Shown: positions 1 through 6,407, counted from the stretch's first letter. The stretch: 7,066 bases of DNA from Lachnospiraceae bacterium (GCA_024697505.1 JAILFQ010000334.1:1-7066), one strand, 5' to 3'. Program-made: numbers and translations. The notes: generated from the sequence alone by a model not told the origin.

Positions 1-360
1 AATACTGTAATAGGTTCCAAAGGCACCTATCTTTCCGGCGGAGAATGCCAGAGAATAGCCATAGCAAGGGCCTTTTTAAAGAATGCACCTATAATCATTC
101 TTGACGAGGCAACCGCTTTTGCGGACCCGGATAATGAGGCAAGCGTGCAAAAGGCCTTTGAAGAGCTGGCAAAGGACAAGACTCTGGTAATGATAGCTCA
201 CAGATTGAGTACTGTTTCGAATGCAGATAACATATTTGTTCTAGAAAACGGAAGGGTAACCGAATCCGGAAACCATAAGGAACTTATGGAAAAGGGCGGA
301 AAGTACAGCACTATGTACGCCGAATACGAAAAATCCGTTAAGTGGAAGGTGGTGGCATAA
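1..360 (+). CDS. ABC transporter half-subunit, C-terminal end of ATPase domain (partial)
   Basis: The reading frame is open from the first base and ends with TAA at 358-360; the 5' part lies outside the window. The 119 visible residues are the second half of an ABC ATPase domain: signature LSGGECQR (window codons 11-18), Walker B with catalytic pair D35-E36 (ILDEATAF), a D-loop written FADP instead of the usual SALD, and the H-loop histidine H67 in IAHRLSTV. The ending is typical of exporter-type half-transporters, which carry the ATPase after six membrane helices, but the membrane domain is not in view. The next gene starts one base downstream and encodes a paralogous half-transporter, so the two probably form one heterodimer in the cytoplasmic membrane. 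Substrate cannot be read from the sequence. Siderophore-type pairs of the IrtAB/YbtPQ kind and multidrug or peptide exporters are all possible. An internal GTG at 145 is not a real start, since the conserved motifs lie upstream of it. Confidence 0.93.
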   Translation, partial: NTVIGSKGTYLSGGECQRIAIARAFLKNAPIIILDEATAFADPDNEASVQKAFEELAKDKTLVMIAHRLSTVSNADNIFVLENGRVTESGNHKELMEKGGKYSTMYAEYEKSVKWKVVA

Positions 361-361
361 G

Positions 362-2101
362 ATGGTAGCAAGATTACAACATAAATATGCTTTAACAAAG
401 GATGGGGCTATAGGGCTTATTAAAGCCTGCGCGGCATGTACGGTTTCTTATATTGTACTTATGGCACCTGCCTGCATTTTGTATCTGCTAATAGGAGATC
501 TGCTTAAAGGGGAACTTCCAAAAGACCATATTCTTGTATATGCAATTGGGTCGTTGGTAATACTTGCCTGCATTGCAATAACTCAAAGAATCCAGTACAA
601 GTCAACATTTTTTGCAACCTATGTGGAAAGCGGAAAAAGAAGAAAAAATCTTGCGGAGAGAATGAGAAAGCTGCCTCTTTCCTACTTTGCAAAGAAGAAT
701 CTTACAGACCTTACAACAAATATTCTGGCGGACTGCTCAATGATAGAAACTGCATCCAGCCACTGGATCCCGGAACTTATAGGTGCGGTAATTGCGGTTG
801 GTTTAATGGGGCTTGGAACCTTCTTTATGTTTGACTACCGCCTGGTACTTGCAAGCTTCCTTGTTATTCCTCTTGCCTTCCTTATTATTGCAACTTCTGC
901 GGGAATACAAAAAAAGGCGGTAAGAAAGAATACGGAAGTTAAACTGGAGATGCAGGACGGAATTCAGGAGTGCCTGGAATCCATGAGAGACCTTAGGGCC
1001 GGCAATGCGGAAAACAGCTATCTTGAAGGCCTTGGTAAAAAAATAAAGAAGGTGGAAAAGCAGGCATTAAAAACGGAAGTAACAATGGCAATATATGTTT
1101 CCGGAGCCCAAATGCTGTTAAAACTGGGAATAGGTACAACCGCACTTGTTTCCGGCACACTTTTTGCAAAAGGAGAAATAGATCTTCTTACCATGTTTAT
1201 GTTCTTTATGGTGGTTTCCAGATTGTATGACCCAATGATGGCCAGCCTTCAAAACTTTGCTGCCATAATCTCCACAGAAGTTCAGTGCGAAAGACTTGAT
1301 GAAGTTCTTTCACATCCTGTACAGACAGGAAGTACAAAGCTTAACAACAAAGGATATGATATTGTTTTTGACCATGTAAAGTTTGCTTACTCTACAGGTG
1401 AAGATGTGTTAAAGGATGTATCATTTACCGCTAAGCAGGGTGAGGTTACGGCTCTTATAGGTCCTTCCGGCGGCGGAAAGACAACGGTTTCCAGACTTGC
1501 CGCCCGTTTCTACGACATTAACGGCGGAAAGATAACCCTTGGCGGGGAGGATATTTCCGGAATAGATCCGGAAACACTGCTTTCTCTTTACTCCATTGTT
1601 TTCCAGGAGGTAACGCTTTTTAACAATTCCGTAATGGAAAACATAAGAATAGGAAAGAAAGGCGCAAGCGATGAAGAGGTTCTTGCCGCAGCAAAGCTTG
1701 CCAACTGCGATGAGTTCGTAAAAAATCTTCCGGATGGCTACAATACCGTAATAGGAGAAAACGGCTCCGAACTTTCCGGCGGAGAAAGACAGCGTATTTC
1801 CATAGCAAGAGCCTTTTTAAAGGACGCCCCTATTATTTTGCTGGATGAAGCAACAGCTTCTCTTGATGTGGAAAACGAAACGGTGATACAGGAAGCTCTT
1901 TCGGCTTTAATAAAAGACAAGACGGTGCTTATTATTGCCCACCGTATGCGTACCGTTGATGGTGCAGACAAGATTGTGGTCTTAAAGGACGGAGTGGTTG
2001 CGGAATGCGGCAGCAGCGCAGAACTTTGTGCCAAGGAAGACAGCATATTCAAACACATGAAAGAAGTTCAGCTAAAAACCGCAAACTGGAAAATGGTTTA
2101 A
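362..2101 (+). CDS. ABC transporter, fused permease and ATP-binding protein (exporter fold)
   Basis: A 579-residue protein, the usual length for an ABC half-exporter. Residues about 15-300 form the membrane domain, with hydrophobic segments near 22-46, 57-75, 135-155, 160-180, 245-268 and 275-295. Residues about 330-579 are the ATPase: Walker A GPSGGGKTT (K373), Q-loop Q415, signature LSGGERQ (471-477), Walker B PIILLDE (D495, catalytic E496), D-loop SLD and H-loop H527. All catalytic residues are present, so this subunit should hydrolyse ATP. It starts one base after the stop of the preceding paralogous gene, with a purine-rich GGAAGGTGG ribosome site overlapping that gene's end, which suggests translational coupling and 1:1 synthesis. 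A terminator follows directly. Both proteins end with a short WK-containing tail (KWKVVA and NWKMV), consistent with an old duplication. Substrate is unknown: an efflux or siderophore-type role is possible, and no neighbouring gene decides it. Confidence 0.95.
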   Translation: MVARLQHKYALTKDGAIGLIKACAACTVSYIVLMAPACILYLLIGDLLKGELPKDHILVYAIGSLVILACIAITQRIQYKSTFFATYVESGKRRKNLAERMRKLPLSYFAKKNLTDLTTNILADCSMIETASSHWIPELIGAVIAVGLMGLGTFFMFDYRLVLASFLVIPLAFLIIATSAGIQKKAVRKNTEVKLEMQDGIQECLESMRDLRAGNAENSYLEGLGKKIKKVEKQALKTEVTMAIYVSGAQMLLKLGIGTTALVSGTLFAKGEIDLLTMFMFFMVVSRLYDPMMASLQNFAAIISTEVQCERLDEVLSHPVQTGSTKLNNKGYDIVFDHVKFAYSTGEDVLKDVSFTAKQGEVTALIGPSGGGKTTVSRLAARFYDINGGKITLGGEDISGIDPETLLSLYSIVFQEVTLFNNSVMENIRIGKKGASDEEVLAAAKLANCDEFVKNLPDGYNTVIGENGSELSGGERQRISIARAFLKDAPIILLDEATASLDVENETVIQEALSALIKDKTVLIIAHRMRTVDGADKIVVLKDGVVAECGSSAELCAKEDSIFKHMKEVQLKTANWKMV

Positions 2102-2119
2102 TCATTTGTATATAGGTTT

Positions 2120-2152
2120 ATGGAGCAGATGGAAAGTCTGCTCCATTTTTTT
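2120..2152 (+). terminator. Rho-independent terminator of the ABC transporter operon
   Basis: A perfect 10-bp stem, ATGGAGCAGA (2120-2129) with TCTGCTCCAT (2137-2146), encloses a 7-base loop and runs into seven T residues (2146-2152). It starts 19 bases after the stop codon of the second ABC gene and separates that operon from the HAD/TldD operon. Confidence 0.93.
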
Positions 2153-2163
2153 CAATCAGTCTG

Positions 2164-2193
2164 TTGTTTATTGAATAACAAGTATGCTAAAAT
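2164..2193 (+). promoter_or_regulatory. Putative sigma-A promoter with extended -10, upstream of the HAD gene
   Basis: A TTGTTT -35 box (2164-2169), an 18-base spacer and TAAAAT (2188-2193) preceded by TG one base before it (TGCTAAAAT) make an extended -10 promoter. Transcription would start near 2200, giving a leader of under 20 bases with the ribosome site GGCGGGAGGG at 2204-2213. It lies just after the ABC terminator, where a new promoter is expected. The call rests on motif match only. Confidence 0.5.
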
Positions 2194-2217
2194 GTTTTCA
2201 TTAGGCGGGAGGGAAAA

Positions 2218-2868
2218 ATGAAATACAAATGTTTGGTTTTCGATCATGATGATACTACGGTAAATTCCACTGCAAAGATCCATTTTCCAAGCTTTGTGGA
2301 ATTTTTGAAGATTTACCGTCCGGGGGCTTCTTATACCCTGGACGATTACGTAAAATATAACTTTGATCCGGGAATTCTTCCATTTTTTACGCAAATGTGC
2401 GGCTTTTCCGAAGAAGAGCTTGTTAAGGAACAGGAATTCTGGGCAGACTATGCAAGCAGGCATGTGGCAGACGCCTTTGCGGGAATAAAAGAAATAATGG
2501 ACAGACAAAAGGCCCAAGGCGGGTATATAGCTGTTGTTTCTCATTCCCTTGCGGACAATATTTTAAGAGACTATGCCCATAACTGTCTTCCGAAGCCGGA
2601 CATGATCTTTGGCTGGGAACAGCCTAAAGAGGAGAGAAAACCATCTCCTTATCCTTTGTTTAAACTCATGGAAACTTACAATTTAAAGCCGGAGGAAATG
2701 CTGGTTATAGACGACCTTAAGCCCGGCCTTATAATGAGCAGAGCGGCAGGGGTACCTTTTGCAGGTGCCGGCTGGTGCTTTGATATACCGGAAAACGAGA
2801 AATATATGCGGGAAAATGCGGATTTTTATTTTAAAACCGTAAAAGAACTTGCAGATCATTGTAAATAG
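2218..2868 (+). CDS. HAD-superfamily hydrolase
   Basis: A 216-residue cytoplasmic protein with all four HAD motifs: motif I D9-x-D11-x-T13 (FDHDDTT; D9 would be the nucleophile and D11 the acid/base), motif II S108 in AVVSHS, motif III K141 in ERKPSP, and motif IV D165-D166 in VIDDLKPG, which holds Mg2+. A helical cap lies between motifs I and II (about residues 20-90), as in phosphoglycolate phosphatase-like members. The expected reaction is phosphate-ester hydrolysis, but HAD substrates cannot be assigned from motifs. The ATG at 2218 is supported by the strong GGGAGG site 5-10 bases upstream and by motif I starting at residue 9. The TldD gene begins 29 bases downstream, so it is probably the first gene of the operon. 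Whether it works with TldD/TldE or is only co-transcribed is not known. Confidence 0.9.
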   Translation: MKYKCLVFDHDDTTVNSTAKIHFPSFVEFLKIYRPGASYTLDDYVKYNFDPGILPFFTQMCGFSEEELVKEQEFWADYASRHVADAFAGIKEIMDRQKAQGGYIAVVSHSLADNILRDYAHNCLPKPDMIFGWEQPKEERKPSPYPLFKLMETYNLKPEEMLVIDDLKPGLIMSRAAGVPFAGAGWCFDIPENEKYMRENADFYFKTVKELADHCK

Positions 2869-2877
2869 AAAATATTT

Positions 2878-2884
2878 AAGGAGG
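2878..2884 (+). promoter_or_regulatory. Ribosome binding site of tldD with unusually long spacing
   Basis: AAGGAGG is an almost perfect Shine-Dalgarno sequence, but the only in-frame start nearby, ATG at 2898, lies 13 bases beyond it. No ATG, GTG or TTG falls at the usual distance. A second, weaker GAGGAA (2892-2897) touches the start codon. The long spacing may lower translation. Confidence 0.7.
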
Positions 2885-2897
2885 AAATACAGAGGAA

Positions 2898-4283
2898 ATG
2901 ATCCAGGACGTTATTAAAGACAAAAAAAGCCTGTTTGATACCGCCTCACAGACAATTCTTCGTGAGCAGGAAAACAAGGCAAGAATGGTTGTTATTCAAC
3001 AGGGAAGTATTGTTGCAAATACAAGCCAGCAATCTGCGGGTATTTGTGCAAGAGTTTACAAAAACGGTGTTTACGGCTTTTCTTCAATTGCAGAGGTTTC
3101 CGGAGAAGCTGCGGAAAGAGTTTTAAAGGCTGCAACAGAGAATGCGGATGTGCTTGAAAAGCACGCAGTTAAAAAGAAGGCACCTTTTTCTCCGTATAAA
3201 AACGGTATGGTGCTTCCAAAGAAGTGCATTGAAGATCTGGAACAGAAGAAAATTATAGATTTCTGTAAGGATGTGGACACATATATTGCAGGTAAGTATA
3301 CAGATCTTGTAAACCGCAGAGTTATTTACAGAGAAGATTCCGCAGAGAAGTTTATTTATACTTCCGATGCCTGCGACGGACATACCATTTATCCGAGATG
3401 TGCAATTTACATTAGCATGGCTGTTGCCGGGAAAGACGGTAATCCTGTGGAACTTATGGACTACTTTGGCGGAAACGGAAACTTAAGCGACCATGTAAAT
3501 AATATTGAAGATGTATATAAGAGAGCAGACGATCTGTACAACACACTTCGCCTTAAGGCAGAGGGTGTTTATGCGGATGCCGGTGTAAAAACCGTTATTC
3601 TGGACCCGGATGTGGCCGGAATGATAGCCCACGAAGCTGTGGGACATACAGTGGAGGCAGACCTTGTACTCGGTGGTTCCGTAGCCGGACCAAACCTTAA
3701 CAAGCAGGTGGCTTCCGAACTTATAAGCATTGTGGACTTTGCAAATGAGGCTTTCGGGCAGACAACGGATATTCCTGTTTATCTTGACGATGAAGGAATT
3801 GAAGCACAGGATGCGGTACTTATTGAAAACGGTATTTTAAAGTCCTATATGCATAACAGAGAAACAGCAGACCACTTTGGCGTTAAACCTATGGGAAATG
3901 CCAGAGGCTGGGGCTTCTCCGACGAACCTCTTATCCGTATGAGAAATACCTGCGTGCTTCCGGGCAAAGATAAGTTGGAGGACATGATCGCTTCCGTAGA
4001 CGACGGATACTATCTTACAAAGACAGGAAACGGCCAGGCGGACCTTACGGGAGAGTTTATGTTTGGTATTAACATGGGCTACGAAATAAAGAAGGGAAAG
4101 CTTGGAAAAGCTATTTTAGATACCACTGTTTCCGGTGTTGCTTTTGATATGTTAAAGAGCGTGGATATGGTTTCCGATGTACCTACCTGGTCCAATTGCG
4201 GAACCTGCGGTAAAAAGCAGCCTATGTGCGTAACAATGGGTGGCCCGTCAATTAAGTGTAAGTTAATGATCGGAGGCAGATAG
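2898..4283 (+). CDS. tldD: TldD-family metallopeptidase
   Basis: A 461-residue protein of the TldD/PmbA family (peptidase family U62). The key motif is H245-E246-A-V-G-H250 followed by TVEAD, the HExxxH zinc site of TldD. In the known TldD/E structure a C-terminal cysteine is the third zinc ligand, and here C434 or C437 (NCGTCGK) is in the right region. The N-terminal half (about 1-200) is the variable alpha/beta domain that builds the chamber with the partner. The family degrades unfolded or processed peptides, for example the CcdA antitoxin and the microcin B17 leader in E. coli, inside a closed TldD/TldE heterodimer in the cytoplasm. The tldE partner starts one base after this stop, so the complex is encoded intact. 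Native substrates here are unknown, and no RiPP precursor or toxin-antitoxin pair is visible nearby. No signal peptide is present. Confidence 0.93.
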   Translation: MIQDVIKDKKSLFDTASQTILREQENKARMVVIQQGSIVANTSQQSAGICARVYKNGVYGFSSIAEVSGEAAERVLKAATENADVLEKHAVKKKAPFSPYKNGMVLPKKCIEDLEQKKIIDFCKDVDTYIAGKYTDLVNRRVIYREDSAEKFIYTSDACDGHTIYPRCAIYISMAVAGKDGNPVELMDYFGGNGNLSDHVNNIEDVYKRADDLYNTLRLKAEGVYADAGVKTVILDPDVAGMIAHEAVGHTVEADLVLGGSVAGPNLNKQVASELISIVDFANEAFGQTTDIPVYLDDEGIEAQDAVLIENGILKSYMHNRETADHFGVKPMGNARGWGFSDEPLIRMRNTCVLPGKDKLEDMIASVDDGYYLTKTGNGQADLTGEFMFGINMGYEIKKGKLGKAILDTTVSGVAFDMLKSVDMVSDVPTWSNCGTCGKKQPMCVTMGGPSIKCKLMIGGR

Positions 4284-4284
4284 T

Positions 4285-5583
4285 ATGGCAGATTTAAGAA
4301 CAGTTTCCAATACAGTTAAAGAGCTTATTGAAAAAAAGAAAATAAATAAGGCACATTATACAGTCCTTGAAACAGAAACAAGAGAACTTACCTATGAAGG
4401 TGGAGACGTAAAGCTTTTAAGAACGTTATTCGACCGTAAGGTTAATGTTAAATTAATTCAGGACGGTAAGCTTGGCTCCTCAGGCATCAACGATTTTAAC
4501 GAAAAGGCAATAGACAAAGCTTTGGATGAAGCTCTTGCGGCAGCAGAAGCAGGTGCCCCGGATGATGCATACGATATTGCACCGTCCATAGGTGAGCAAA
4601 GCTTTTCTTCCGGCGTTCTTGAACCGGATATGGGAAAGCTTATAGAAAGAACAATAGAACTTGCAAAGGATATAGAAAAGCAGTATCCAAAGATCCTTGT
4701 AATGACTATGATAGCCGAGTATTCAAGAGTTAATAAGATCTACAGAAATACAAACGGCTCCGAAGCAGAAATAAAGACAGGTAATTACAGCGTTGTGGTA
4801 GAGTTTGCCGGCAATGACGGTAACAAAACCACAGGCATATCTGCAGTAAGCGCAGAGACACTTTCTCTTGATAAGCCTTTTATAGAAATTGACAGTTTTA
4901 GGGAAGGTCTTAAAGCAGGAGAGGATTCTCTCAACGAAACCGGTTTTGAAGGCAAGTTTGAAGGAAAGGTTATATTTACACCGGACTGCCTTGGACAGGT
5001 ACTTTCTTTCTGTGCAAACTGCTTTATTACAGATGATGCGATTCTGGATCCGTCATCTCTTTGGAACGGAAAGATTGGGGAAAAGGTGGCTTCCGACTGC
5101 TTAACCATAAAACTTGCCCCAAGTGACGACAGAATAATCGGCAAAGGCTTTGTAACCGCAGACGGTTTTAGAGAAAAGGATATAAGCGTTGTGGAAAACG
5201 GTGTTTTAAAGAATTACCTTGTTTCCCTTTACACATCCAAAAAGCAGAATGTAAAAGCTGCTGAAAATGATGGAAACGGCTGGATTATAGAAGGCGGAGA
5301 TACATCATTTGAAGATATGGTTAAGGGCGTAAAGAGGGGACTTATTGTAGGCTCCGTTTCTGCAGGCTACCCGGGCAGCAACGCGGAACTTTCCGGTGTT
5401 GCAAAGAATGCCTTTTATATTGAAGACGGAAAGATTAAGGGCGCCGTATCCGAAACAATGATAAGCGTAAATCTTGCCGAGATGTTAAAGAATGTGGCTG
5501 CAATCTCCAAAGAAACCTGGAAAACAGGTGAGAGTGTGTTACCATATATCTGTTTTGATAAGATTGTTATTTCAGGTAAATAA
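4285..5583 (+). CDS. TldE/PmbA-family protein, non-catalytic partner of TldD
   Basis: A 432-residue protein whose C-terminal half matches the TldD/PmbA fold (VIFTPDCLGQVLSF, then VTADGFREKDISVVENGVLKNYLVS, and GxSNAELSG-like segments) but has no HExxxH motif. This is the hallmark of TldE/PmbA, which lacks zinc and completes the proteolytic chamber formed with TldD. The start at 4285 is supported by GGAGG at 4272-4276, eight bases upstream, inside the end of tldD. The one-base gap between the genes points to translational coupling and 1:1 supply. The N-terminal part carries the conserved LLRTLFDRKVNVKLIQDGKLGSSG stretch and an alanine-rich helix (ALDEALAAAEAGAP, near residue 80), as in other PmbA proteins. 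It could also be called pmbA or tldE; both names are used for this subfamily. Confidence 0.92.
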   Translation: MADLRTVSNTVKELIEKKKINKAHYTVLETETRELTYEGGDVKLLRTLFDRKVNVKLIQDGKLGSSGINDFNEKAIDKALDEALAAAEAGAPDDAYDIAPSIGEQSFSSGVLEPDMGKLIERTIELAKDIEKQYPKILVMTMIAEYSRVNKIYRNTNGSEAEIKTGNYSVVVEFAGNDGNKTTGISAVSAETLSLDKPFIEIDSFREGLKAGEDSLNETGFEGKFEGKVIFTPDCLGQVLSFCANCFITDDAILDPSSLWNGKIGEKVASDCLTIKLAPSDDRIIGKGFVTADGFREKDISVVENGVLKNYLVSLYTSKKQNVKAAENDGNGWIIEGGDTSFEDMVKGVKRGLIVGSVSAGYPGSNAELSGVAKNAFYIEDGKIKGAVSETMISVNLAEMLKNVAAISKETWKTGESVLPYICFDKIVISGK

Positions 5584-5586
5584 TTC

Positions 5587-5640
5587 TTTCTCCTGCACCA
5601 TTTTGGAGCAGGGGTAAGGCATTGACCGTGAGAGGAGAAA
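5587..5640 (+). promoter_or_regulatory. Possible leader structure covering the yccF ribosome site
   Basis: TTTCTCCT (5587-5594), just after the tldE stop, is a perfect 8-base complement of AGGAGAAA (5633-5640), which contains the Shine-Dalgarno sequence of the next gene. The intervening loop holds a further imperfect pairing (CTCCTGC at 5590-5596 with GCAGGGG, one G-T pair) that competes with part of it. If formed, the long pairing would hide the ribosome site until ribosomes leaving tldE open it. Anti-Shine-Dalgarno-like pyrimidine runs can arise by chance, so this is a hypothesis. Confidence 0.3.
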
Positions 5641-5643
5641 AAT

Positions 5644-6003
5644 ATGAGTTTTATAGGAAATTTGCTTTGGATAATTTTTGGCGGCTTGTTCAGCGCCATT
5701 GGCTGGTGGCTGGCAGGCATCTTGTGGTGCATAACAATTGTCGGAATACCTATAGGCCTTCAGTGCTTTAAACTTTCTTCCGTTTCTCTTTGCCCTTTTG
5801 GAAAAGAGGTCAGATACGGAGGCGGAGCAGGCTCGTTTATAGTAAACGTATTATGGTTTATAATCTCCGGAATTGAACTTGCCATCGGAAATTTCCTTAT
5901 GGGATGCCTTCTTTGCATAACAATAATAGGAATTCCTTTCGGAAAGCAGTTCTTTAAGATTGCCAAGCTTTCTCTTGCACCTTTTGGAGCAAGCGTAAAG
6001 TAG
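5644..6003 (+). CDS. yccF: YccF-like small integral membrane protein
   Basis: A 119-residue, very hydrophobic protein of the YccF family (DUF307, inner-membrane component domain). It consists of two copies of one unit spaced by 62 residues: N6-LLW with N68-VLW, CITIVGIPIG (29-38) with CITIIGIPFG (91-100), and CPFG (50-53) with APFG (112-115). Each unit has a long hydrophobic stretch (about 5-38 and 65-100) joined by a polar linker with KEVRYGGG. It should sit in the cytoplasmic membrane. The molecular function of the family is not established. The ATG is preceded by GAGGAG (5632-5637) at normal spacing. It lies 60 bases after tldE with no terminator between, so it probably belongs to the same transcript. 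No terminator is seen directly after it. Confidence 0.9.
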   Translation: MSFIGNLLWIIFGGLFSAIGWWLAGILWCITIVGIPIGLQCFKLSSVSLCPFGKEVRYGGGAGSFIVNVLWFIISGIELAIGNFLMGCLLCITIIGIPFGKQFFKIAKLSLAPFGASVK

Positions 6004-6061
6004 AAATGTAGGAAATATCTGTAAATAGCAGAATATTCTTAATAAAATTATGTTTGTCGTC

Positions 6062-6089
6062 TTGACAAATAAGGGATTTTGGATATAAT
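6062..6089 (+). promoter_or_regulatory. Strong sigma-A promoter of the tRNA-Trp gene
   Basis: Perfect consensus boxes TTGACA (6062-6067) and TATAAT (6084-6089) with a 16-base spacer. The predicted start near 6096 leaves a 5' leader of about 34 bases to be removed by RNase P before the tRNA at 6130. Strength and position fit a stable-RNA promoter. Confidence 0.9.
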
Positions 6090-6101
6090 TTTCATTGTGT
6101 C

Positions 6102-6128
6102 TTTTGAAAAGGCATTCAAAATCCTTTT
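6102..6128 (+). other. Inverted repeats in the pre-tRNA leader
   Basis: TTTTGAA (6102-6108) pairs with TTCAAAA (6115-6121) around a 6-base loop. An overlapping alternative pairs AAAAGG (6107-6112) with CCTTTT (6123-6128). The two cannot form at once. They lie in the 5' leader just ahead of the tRNA and may affect leader folding or processing. A role is not shown. Confidence 0.4.
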
Positions 6129-6129
6129 T

Positions 6130-6200
6130 AGGGGATTGGTCAAATGGTATGACAAGGGTCTCCAAAACCTTTAGCGGGAGTTCGATTCTCTCATCCCCTG
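6130..6200 (+). tRNA. tRNA-Trp (anticodon CCA)
   Basis: A complete 71-base cloverleaf. The acceptor stem is AGGGGAT (6130-6136) with ATCCCCT (6193-6199) and discriminator G at 6200. The D arm is GTCA-AATGGTA-TGAC. The anticodon arm AGGGT/ACCTT has loop CTCCAAA, with anticodon CCA at 6162-6164 reading UGG. The T arm is GGGAG-TTCGATT-CTCTC with one G-T pair. The 3' CCA is not encoded and must be added afterwards. It is a single gene with its own promoter and terminator. Confidence 0.97.
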
Positions 6201-6204
6201 TATT

Positions 6205-6230
6205 AAGCCCGGTTTTATCGGGCTTTTTTT
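6205..6230 (+). terminator. Rho-independent terminator of tRNA-Trp
   Basis: Stem AAGCCCG (6205-6211) with CGGGCTT (6219-6225), a 7-base loop and a T run to 6230, beginning four bases after the tRNA. It isolates the tRNA transcript from the downstream lipoprotein gene. Confidence 0.95.
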
Positions 6231-6371
6231 GTTCCTGTTTTTATTTTTAAAAGTAATCCAAAGGTAATCCACCCCAAAACAGTAATTCCAAGAAAGAAGG
6301 AGAAAGGACTGAACCGCAAAAAGGGTGGGTTTCTTTTTTTGCGCCGAAGGCGCTGATATACTACGCATATC
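6231..6371. other. Non-coding spacer with short direct and inverted repeats
   Basis: No credible gene is seen here on either strand. A minus-strand open frame across it (6171-6368) runs into the tRNA and reads its complement, so it is an artefact. The stretch holds three copies of GTAAT(T)CCA (6253-6260, 6264-6271, 6282-6290; the third has an extra T). These are followed by imperfect or short inverted repeats: CGCAAAAA/TTTTTGCG (6315-6343), GCGCC-GAA-GGCGC (6341-6353) and CTGATAT/ATATCAG (6353-6373). Spacers 3' of tRNA genes are frequent integration sites, so this could be a scar of past insertion, but no integrase and no second copy of the tRNA end are in the window. Confidence 0.5.
6253..6290. 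repeat. Short direct repeats GTAATCCA (three copies)
   Basis: Two exact copies start 11 bases apart (6253 and 6264), about one helical turn, and a variant GTAATTCCA starts at 6282. They could be protein binding sites, for example integrase arm-type sites beside a tRNA gene, or chance repeats in A/T-rich DNA. Confidence 0.45.
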
Positions 6372-6407
6372 AGTAATGTAAGGTGATTGACATCACCTTA
6401 CATTACT
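6372..6407. promoter_or_regulatory. Perfect 16-bp inverted repeat, probable operator
   Basis: AGTAATGTAAGGTGAT (6372-6387) is repeated exactly in inverted form at 6392-6407 around a 4-base centre TGAC. No T run follows on either strand, so it is not an intrinsic terminator. It covers the -35 box and most of the spacer of the lipoprotein promoter, the place where a dimeric repressor (TetR/AcrR-like or similar helix-turn-helix type) would block RNA polymerase. The family of the regulator is a guess; none is encoded in the window. Confidence 0.75.

Noticed and set aside
1738..2058. Minus-strand open frame of 106 codons within the second ABC gene
   Set aside because: It is the antisense of the conserved ATPase motifs, with no ribosome site or independent support.
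2898..5583. TldD/TldE as part of a RiPP or microcin biosynthetic cluster
   Set aside because: No precursor peptide, modification enzyme or dedicated immunity gene is visible nearby. The ABC pair is separated by a terminator, and TldD/TldE pairs are widespread as general cytoplasmic proteases.
6030..6039. Palindrome AGAATATTCT after yccF as a terminator or operator
   Set aside because: Only ten A/T-rich bases, no loop and no T run; expected by chance in this composition.
6171..6368. Minus-strand open frame of 65 codons after the tRNA
   Set aside because: Its C-terminal end (GMRESNSR) is the complement of the tRNA T arm and acceptor stem, a common artefact; there is no ribosome site and no recognisable domain.
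6372..6407. The 16-bp inverted repeat as a rho-independent terminator
   Set aside because: No T run follows it on the plus strand (CCTATAAAAAAAC) or on the minus strand, and the tRNA already has its own terminator upstream. An operator fits better because a promoter overlaps it.
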